Assembly: GCA_013003675.1 (NCBI GenBank)
Contig: JABDIP010000018.1
Coordinates: forward strand, 1-13,124
Direction: 5' to 3'
From: Inquilinus sp.
GTDB lineage: Bacteria; Pseudomonadota; Alphaproteobacteria; DSM-16000; Inquilinaceae
Length of the DNA: 13,124 nt
Shown: one piece after another, positions 9,697 to 13,124 of the stretch
How the letters are laid out: every line of letters begins with the position of its first letter
Numbering within the stretch: position 1 is the stretch's first letter
Made by a program: the position numbers and the translations under genes
Notes under the pieces: model-generated
Databases searched by the model: none
What the model saw: only the letters and a program-made list of their open reading frames with translations
What the model was told of the DNA's origin: nothing

Positions 9697-10257
9697 TCAG
9701 AGTCCGGGACGGTGCAGGGAAGCGGCGCCGTTCGGCTGCACCAGGACCATGTCGCCCTCGAAGCGGCCATAGTCGTCGTTGCCGCGATGGGGGATGCCCC
9801 AGCTCGAGGCGTAGCCACTCTGAAACTGGCGCGAGGCGCGAACGGGACAACCCAGCGTGTAGGCCATGCGCTGGATGAATTCCTCGCCATAGGGGCGGGG
9901 GTCGCTGTGTGTCGGACGTCCGCGCTCCAGCGCGATGCCCTCGCTGGCCACGTTGCAGGCGTGGATCTCGACGCCGCGACCGCCCGGCGTCATGTAGGTG
10001 CGGACCGGTGCCAGATGGAAAACCGTCGCGGCGTCGAGGCCGGCGCCGATGGAGACGGTTCCCGGCCCGCCATGCGAATTGAGGATCAGCAGCCAGATCG
10101 ACCGCTCGTTCTGCGCGACGCTGACGATCGAATTTGCGATGTGGCCCATGCAGGCCCCGGCCGGCACGGTGATGTGTTCCACATCGGTCAGGCTGCGATG
10201 CCGGGCGAAAGTCCTGCCGCGATCGAAGATGTCGTGGGAGTGCACGTAGATGATCAT
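9697..10257 (-). CDS. Uncharacterised protein with caspase-like (clan CD / DUF4347-like) His-Cys dyad
   Basis: This 186-residue protein has no signal peptide or membrane span. It alternates predicted strands and helices: strand 1-6 (MIIYVH), helix about 37-49, strand 54-60 ending in NSHGGPG (60-66), a helix-rich stretch, strand 95-100 leading into HACNVAS (99-105), helix 124-135, and a strand around VRASR. A hydrophobic strand running into H62-G and a second running into A-C101 are the hallmark of clan CD cysteine peptidases (the caspase-hemoglobinase fold). The pattern SHGxPG...C-N-V-A...FI...tGxxVxAS also resembles DUF4347 domains. H62 and C101 would be the dyad. Substrate and role are unknown, and it may be non-peptidase. 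The ATG at 10257 has GAGG 8 bases upstream. It follows the CoA-transferase gene by 92 bp on the same strand and converges on cls. The gene is well supported; the fold call is by motif recognition only. Confidence 0.82.
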   Translation of the reverse strand: MIIYVHSHDIFDRGRTFARHRSLTDVEHITVPAGACMGHIANSIVSVAQNERSIWLLILNSHGGPGTVSIGAGLDAATVFHLAPVRTYMTPGGRGVEIHACNVASEGIALERGRPTHSDPRPYGEEFIQRMAYTLGCPVRASRQFQSGYASSWGIPHRGNDDYGRFEGDMVLVQPNGAASLHRPGL

Positions 10258-10299
10258 GGTGCCGGCCTCATGGTTCCCCTCGTTCCGGATACTGGCGGC

Positions 10300-10327
10300 C
10301 CGGACGCCAGGCCGGCAGTGCGTCCGG
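10300..10327 (-). repeat. 8-bp perfect inverted repeat between CoA-transferase and caspase-like genes
   Basis: CCGGACGC (10300-10307) and GCGTCCGG (10320-10327) are exact reverse complements with a 12-base loop that itself contains GCCGGC. It sits 23 bp past the CoA-transferase stop on the minus strand. No T run follows in either direction, so it is not a classical intrinsic terminator. It could stabilise the 3' end of the upstream message or act with Rho. Confidence 0.4.
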
Positions 10328-10349
10328 TCACACTCCGGCGCCCCCCGTG

Positions 10350-11582
10350 TCAGATCACCCCGGCACCGCGCAGGACGGCGACCTCTTCCTCCGGCATCGC
10401 CAGCCAGTCACCGAGCACCTCGTCGGTGTGTTGGCCCAGGGTGGGCGGTGGGCGGCGATAGCCGACCGGCGTCTCCGACAGCTTGATCGGGCTGCCGATC
10501 AGGTCGACCGGGTCTGGCGCGAGCGGATGGGACATGGCGATCTTCATCTCGCGGGCGACGACTTGCGGGTCGGCGAAGACCTGGTCGATGGTGTTGATCG
10601 GGCCGCAGGGCACGGTCGCCGCCTCCAGCGATCGCAACCATTCGTCGCGCCGGCGGGCGGCGATCAGCGCGGCGACGATCGGGACCAGCTCGGCACGGTT
10701 GCGGACCCGCGCCGGGTTGCTGGCGAAGCGTGGATCGGCGGCCAGTTCCGGCCGGCCGGCGACGGCGCAGAAACGGGCGAACTGGCCGTCATTGCCGACC
10801 GCCAGGATCAGATGGCCGTCGGCGGCGGCGAAAGCCTGGTAGGGCACGATGGTCGGATGGCCGTTGCCGAGGCGTGGGGTGACCGTGCCGCCGGTCAGGT
10901 AGTACTGGCCGGCGTTCGACAGCCAGGCGACTTGGGCGTCGAGCAGCGACATGTCGATGTGCTGACCGCGGCCGGTGGCGTCGCGGTGGCGCAGCGCCGC
11001 GAGGATGGCGACGGCGGCGTACATGCCCGCCATCAGATCGGCGATGGCGACGCCCACCTTCATGGGCTGGCCGTCGGGATCGCCGGTCAGGCTCATGATC
11101 CCGCCCATGGCCTGGATCAGGAAGTCGTAGCCAGGCCGCGGCGCATAGGGTCCGGTGCCGCCGAAGCCGGTGATCGAGCAATAGACCAGGCCGGGCAACT
11201 CGGTCTTCAGGTGATTGTATCCGAGATCGTAACGATCGAGGGTGCCGGGCTTGAAATTCTCGACCAGCACCTCGGCCCGGGCGGCGAGGGCGCGGGTCAG
11301 TCGTTGGCCCTCGGCATGGGTGAAATCGACGGTCAGCGAGCGCTTGTTGCGGTTGGCGCTGACGTAATAGGCGCTCTCCGTCGTCTCGGCGCCGTCGGCG
11401 TCGCGCAGATAGGGCGGGCCCCAGCCGCGGGTGTCGTCGCCGGTACCGGGCCGCTCCAGCTTGACCACGTCGGCCCCGAGATCGCCCAACATCTGGGTCG
11501 CGCTGGGGCCGGCGAGAACCCGGGTCATGTCGAGGACGCGGAGGCCCGTCAGGGGCGGCGCGGTCGCGGAATCGCTGGACAT
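10350..11582 (-). CDS. Family III CoA-transferase (CaiB/BaiF type)
   Basis: Family III CoA-transferases move CoA between carboxylic acids (formyl-CoA/oxalate, carnitine, succinyl-CoA/organic acids and others) through an aspartyl-CoA thioester. The 410-residue product has the usual length. It shows LRVLDMTRVLAGPSATQMLGDLGADVVKLE at 14-43, GDDTRGWGPPY at 48-58, NRNKRSLTVDF at 78-87, ENFKPGTLDRYDLGY at 108-122, and GVAIADLMAGM at 177-187, where D182 aligns with the catalytic aspartate. TGRGQHIDMSLLDA and a C-terminal CGPINTIDQVFADPQV...LGQHTDEVL complete it. The substrate cannot be told from sequence. The ATG at 11582 is preferred (GAGAG 5 bases upstream, family sequence begins just after). The frame is open to 11660, but that extension is unlike the family. 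It may be cotranscribed with the caspase-like gene 92 bp downstream and is divergent from the beta-barrel gene. Confidence 0.95.
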   Translation of the reverse strand: MSSDSATAPPLTGLRVLDMTRVLAGPSATQMLGDLGADVVKLERPGTGDDTRGWGPPYLRDADGAETTESAYYVSANRNKRSLTVDFTHAEGQRLTRALAARAEVLVENFKPGTLDRYDLGYNHLKTELPGLVYCSITGFGGTGPYAPRPGYDFLIQAMGGIMSLTGDPDGQPMKVGVAIADLMAGMYAAVAILAALRHRDATGRGQHIDMSLLDAQVAWLSNAGQYYLTGGTVTPRLGNGHPTIVPYQAFAAADGHLILAVGNDGQFARFCAVAGRPELAADPRFASNPARVRNRAELVPIVAALIAARRRDEWLRSLEAATVPCGPINTIDQVFADPQVVAREMKIAMSHPLAPDPVDLIGSPIKLSETPVGYRRPPPTLGQHTDEVLGDWLAMPEEEVAVLRGAGVI

Positions 11583-11674
11583 CAGGTCTCTCGATCGGGT
11601 GGCGAAACGGGGCCGCGACGGCTTCCCGGAGCGGCCCAAGACGCAATTCCTAAGAAGCATTAACGGTTCTTTGA

Positions 11675-11693
11675 AGCTTGCTCCCTAGCTTGC
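11675..11693 (+). repeat. Tandem AGCTTGC direct repeat with flanking dyad, divergent promoter region
   Basis: AGCTTGC occurs at 11675-11681 and again at 11687-11693, a 12-base period. CTCCC (11681-11685) and GGGAG (11694-11698) add a 5-bp dyad across the second copy. The site lies between the divergent CoA-transferase and beta-barrel genes, 79 bp before the latter's ATG. It could be a tandem regulator site. I could not identify a convincing -35/-10 pair in this 189-bp gap. Confidence 0.3.
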
Positions 11694-11758
11694 GGGAGTT
11701 GGCGACCTCCTTGCAAGCCGCGGCAAGGCGCTGGGTTGCCGTGCGGGTTTTAATGGTA

Positions 11759-11764
11759 AAAGGA
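11759..11764 (+). promoter_or_regulatory. Strong ribosome binding site of the beta-barrel gene
   Basis: AAAGGA lies 7 bases before the ATG at 11772. It decides that start over an out-of-frame ATG at 11753. A small dyad TTTTA-ATGG-TAAAA (11748-11761) partly overlaps it and could fold over the site. Confidence 0.65.
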
Positions 11765-11771
11765 TACCGCC

Positions 11772-12431
11772 ATGTTTCGCAGTTTCGCCCTGGTCGGGCT
11801 TTGCGCGGCGCTGATGACCGGCTCTTTGCCGGCTTCGGCACAGGGGCGCGGCGACTGGTCGGTCGGCGCCAATATCGGAACGCTCGGATTCGGGCCGGAG
11901 ATCGCCTATTCGGTATCGCCGTCGCTGACGTTGCGCGGGGCCGGCAACTTCCTTGAATACGACTACGACACGAATGTCGACGGGATCGATTACGACCTCA
12001 ACCTCGATTTCGTGTCGGCCGGCGCCTTCGTCGACCTTCACCCGATGCGCAACGGGTTTCATTTCTCGCTTGGCGCGCTCTACAACGACAATACGGCGGG
12101 GCTCCTGGCCACGGCGCAGAACGGATCCGTGATCGGCGGAACGACCGTGGTCGGCGGTCCCGTCGGCCTGCGCGGCGATTTGTCGGTCGACGAATTCGCC
12201 CCCTATCTCGGCCTCGGCTGGGACAGCACGTTCACCAGCCGCAGCAACTGGAGCTTCACGCTGCGGGCCGGTGTGCTCTATCAGGGCCAGCCGGAAGTGA
12301 CCCTTGTGCAGACCGCGGGCCCGCCGGTACCGCTGATCGACCTCGAGGCCGAGGCGAACCAGATCGAGGACGATCTGACCTTCCTCGAACTCTATCCGGT
12401 GGTTTCGATCGGGCTGAACTACCGGTTCTGA
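11772..12431 (+). CDS. Outer-membrane beta-barrel protein, unnamed family
   Basis: The 219-residue product starts with a clear Sec signal peptide (positively charged MFR, hydrophobic core to about residue 18, PASA cleavage after residue 23 or 24). The mature part alternates short amphipathic strands, with Gly and aromatic residues (WSVGANIGTLGFGPEIAY, SLTLRGAGNF, FVSAGAFVDLHP, FHFSLGALYND, FAPYLGLGWDS, WSFTLRAGVLYQG, VVSIGLNYRF). It ends in the terminal Phe that the BAM machinery recognises. Around 8 strands seem likely. A first extracellular loop or strand around residues 61-78 is rich in Asp and Tyr (DYDTNVDGIDYDLNLD). No enzyme motif is seen. It fits the broad OmpA/OmpW-like small-barrel superfamily, but I do not recognise a named member. 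It has a good RBS and is divergent from the CoA-transferase gene. Its stop abuts that of ruvX. Confidence 0.88.
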   Translation: MFRSFALVGLCAALMTGSLPASAQGRGDWSVGANIGTLGFGPEIAYSVSPSLTLRGAGNFLEYDYDTNVDGIDYDLNLDFVSAGAFVDLHPMRNGFHFSLGALYNDNTAGLLATAQNGSVIGGTTVVGGPVGLRGDLSVDEFAPYLGLGWDSTFTSRSNWSFTLRAGVLYQGQPEVTLVQTAGPPVPLIDLEAEANQIEDDLTFLELYPVVSIGLNYRF

Positions 12432-12905
12432 TCAGCGTCGGGCAAAGGCGAGGGCGTCGAGAGCGCCCTGCAAGATGAAGGCGGCGGCCGCAGTGTCGAC
12501 CGCCTTTTTCCGTTTTTTGCGGGACAGGTCGGCGGCGATCATCGCCCGTTCGACCGCCGCCGTGGACAGCCGCTCGTCCCAGAAGGCGACCGGTATCGCG
12601 CGGATTTCGCGCAGATTGGCGGCGAACTGCCGCACCGACTGACAACGCGGCCCTTCCGATCCGTTCATATTGACCGGCAGCCCGATCACCAGCCCGCCGA
12701 TGCCGCGCTCGTCGACAATGCGCAGGAGTTCCTGTGCATCGAGGGTGAACTTGCGCCGTTGGATGGTGCCGATCGACGAGGCGATCGTCAGTCCGGCGTC
12801 GGAGATCGCCATGCCGATCGTCTTCTCGCCGAGATCGAGCGCGAGCAGGCGCCGGCCCGGGGCGACGGCGGCGGCGAGGGCTTGCAGGTCGGCGATAGCG
12901 GTCAT
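12432..12905 (-). CDS. ruvX: RuvX/YqgF family pre-16S rRNA nuclease / putative Holliday junction resolvase
   Basis: RuvX (YqgF) is an RNase H-fold nuclease tied to 5' maturation of 16S rRNA and, in some species, Holliday-junction resolution. The 157-residue product has LLALDLGEKTIGMAISD (20-36, catalytic D24), GGLVIGLPVNMNGSEGPR (70-87), WDERLSTAAVERAMI (109-123, acidic D110/E111) and the basic-then-acidic RKKRKKAVDTAAAAFILQ (129-146, D137). These are all family signatures, so the active site looks intact. The ATG at 12905 is chosen because it lies just before the conserved core. The frame is open further upstream, to 13091, but that extension would overlap gatC on the opposite strand. Its stop shares the palindrome TGATCA with the stop of the convergent barrel gene. 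It is divergent from gatC. Confidence 0.95.
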   Translation of the reverse strand: MTAIADLQALAAAVAPGRRLLALDLGEKTIGMAISDAGLTIASSIGTIQRRKFTLDAQELLRIVDERGIGGLVIGLPVNMNGSEGPRCQSVRQFAANLREIRAIPVAFWDERLSTAAVERAMIAADLSRKKRKKAVDTAAAAFILQGALDALAFARR

Positions 12906-12920
12906 GGCGGCGGCACTCTG

Positions 12921-12945
12921 CCTTGTCGGCCGTCTTCGGCCAAGG
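12921..12945 (-). repeat. Bulged hairpin just upstream of ruvX start
   Basis: CCTT (12921-12924) pairs with AAGG (12942-12945), and GGCCG (12928-12932) pairs with CGGCC (12937-12941), with a TCTT loop and a 3-base bulge. It lies 15 bp upstream of the ruvX ATG, where a ribosome would bind, and no strong Shine-Dalgarno is seen there. A 12-bp palindrome GGCGCCGGCGCC is nearby at 12964-12975. Either could be regulatory or simply GC-rich chance. Confidence 0.35.
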
Positions 12946-13005
12946 CTGTAGTCGGCCATCGCCGGCGCCGGCGCCCCCGGTCCGTCCCCTGCCGAGGCCG
13001 CGCCC

Positions 13006-13036
13006 CTTGCCGGGGCCGGAAACGCCGTGCTATCTG
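13006..13036 (+). promoter_or_regulatory. Candidate promoter for gatC
   Basis: CTTGCCG (13006-13012) and CTATCTG (13030-13036) give -35 TTGCCG and -10 TATCTG spaced by 18 bases. This resembles the alphaproteobacterial CTTG-N-CTAT pattern. Transcription would start near 13043, leaving a leader of about 30 bases before the gatC ATG at 13073. Confidence 0.45.
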
Positions 13037-13072
13037 CGCTGCGCATCCACCACCGGCATATCAGGCAGACCC

Positions 13073-13124
13073 ATGTCCCTCGACGAGGCAACCGTCGCCA
13101 AGATCGCCCATCTTGCCCGCATCC
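13073..13124 (+). CDS. gatC: Asp-tRNA(Asn)/Glu-tRNA(Gln) amidotransferase subunit C, first 17 codons
   Basis: Only MSLDEATVAKIAHLARI is inside the window. GatC proteins typically begin M-S-ld-x-x-tV-x-k-iA-x-LArI, so the match is good despite its length. GatC is the small subunit that holds GatA and GatB together in the GatCAB complex, which amidates misacylated tRNAs. AGG lies 7 bases before the ATG. It is divergent from ruvX, and gatA and gatB would be expected beyond the right edge. Confidence 0.85.
   Translation, partial: MSLDEATVAKIAHLARI

Noticed and set aside
10254..10271. Five-codon upstream ORF (MRPAP) overlapping the start of the caspase-like gene by ATGA
   Set aside because: It is very short and formed by the ribosome-site region itself; nothing marks it as functional.
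10347..11663. 438-codon plus-strand open frame opposite the CoA-transferase gene
   Set aside because: It mirrors the CoA-transferase frame almost exactly. It is rich in Arg, Gly, Gln and Ala, without motifs; stop codons are simply rare at this base composition.

Overview
The window is a GC-rich (roughly two-thirds G+C by eye), densely packed chromosomal segment. Gene content and order point to an alphaproteobacterium, probably Rhodospirillales-like. The pointers are a tight minus-strand run pyrB > pyrC-like > plsY > dprA > topA > rnr, and a divergent ruvX / gatC pair at the right edge. No mobile element, CRISPR array, tRNA or rRNA was seen, and there is no stretch over 300 bases without a gene.

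Region 1 (1-8060, minus strand) is a housekeeping run. Aspartate carbamoyltransferase (pyrB) overlaps a dihydroorotase homologue by 4 bp (ATGA). After 8 bp comes plsY (acyl-phosphate glycerol-3-phosphate acyltransferase). An AT-rich gap holding two perfect inverted repeats leads to dprA (ssDNA/RecA loader), then topA (topoisomerase I with a histone-H1-like basic tail), and 5 bp later rnr (RNase R), which runs off the left edge. The dihydroorotase homologue lacks the metal-binding HxH motif, so it is most likely the non-catalytic, ATCase-associated type (PyrX / PyrC'). A plausible sigma-70-type promoter lies so close to the pyrB ATG that the mRNA may be nearly leaderless.

Region 2 (8061-12431) looks like an accessory block. 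It holds a plus-strand cardiolipin synthase (two HKD motifs), a convergent 186-residue protein with a His-Gly...Ala-Cys arrangement resembling caspase-fold (clan CD) or DUF4347 domains, a family III CoA-transferase (CaiB/BaiF type), and a divergent plus-strand outer-membrane beta-barrel protein with a signal peptide.

Region 3 (12432-13124) returns to housekeeping: ruvX on the minus strand, abutting the barrel gene so that both stop codons lie in one TGATCA, and the first 17 codons of gatC on the plus strand. As I recall, related alphaproteobacteria often have gatCAB-ruvX next to pyrB-pyrC-plsY-dprA-topA, so region 2 may be an insertion into a conserved neighbourhood. The 186-residue caspase-like protein is the item most worth following up.
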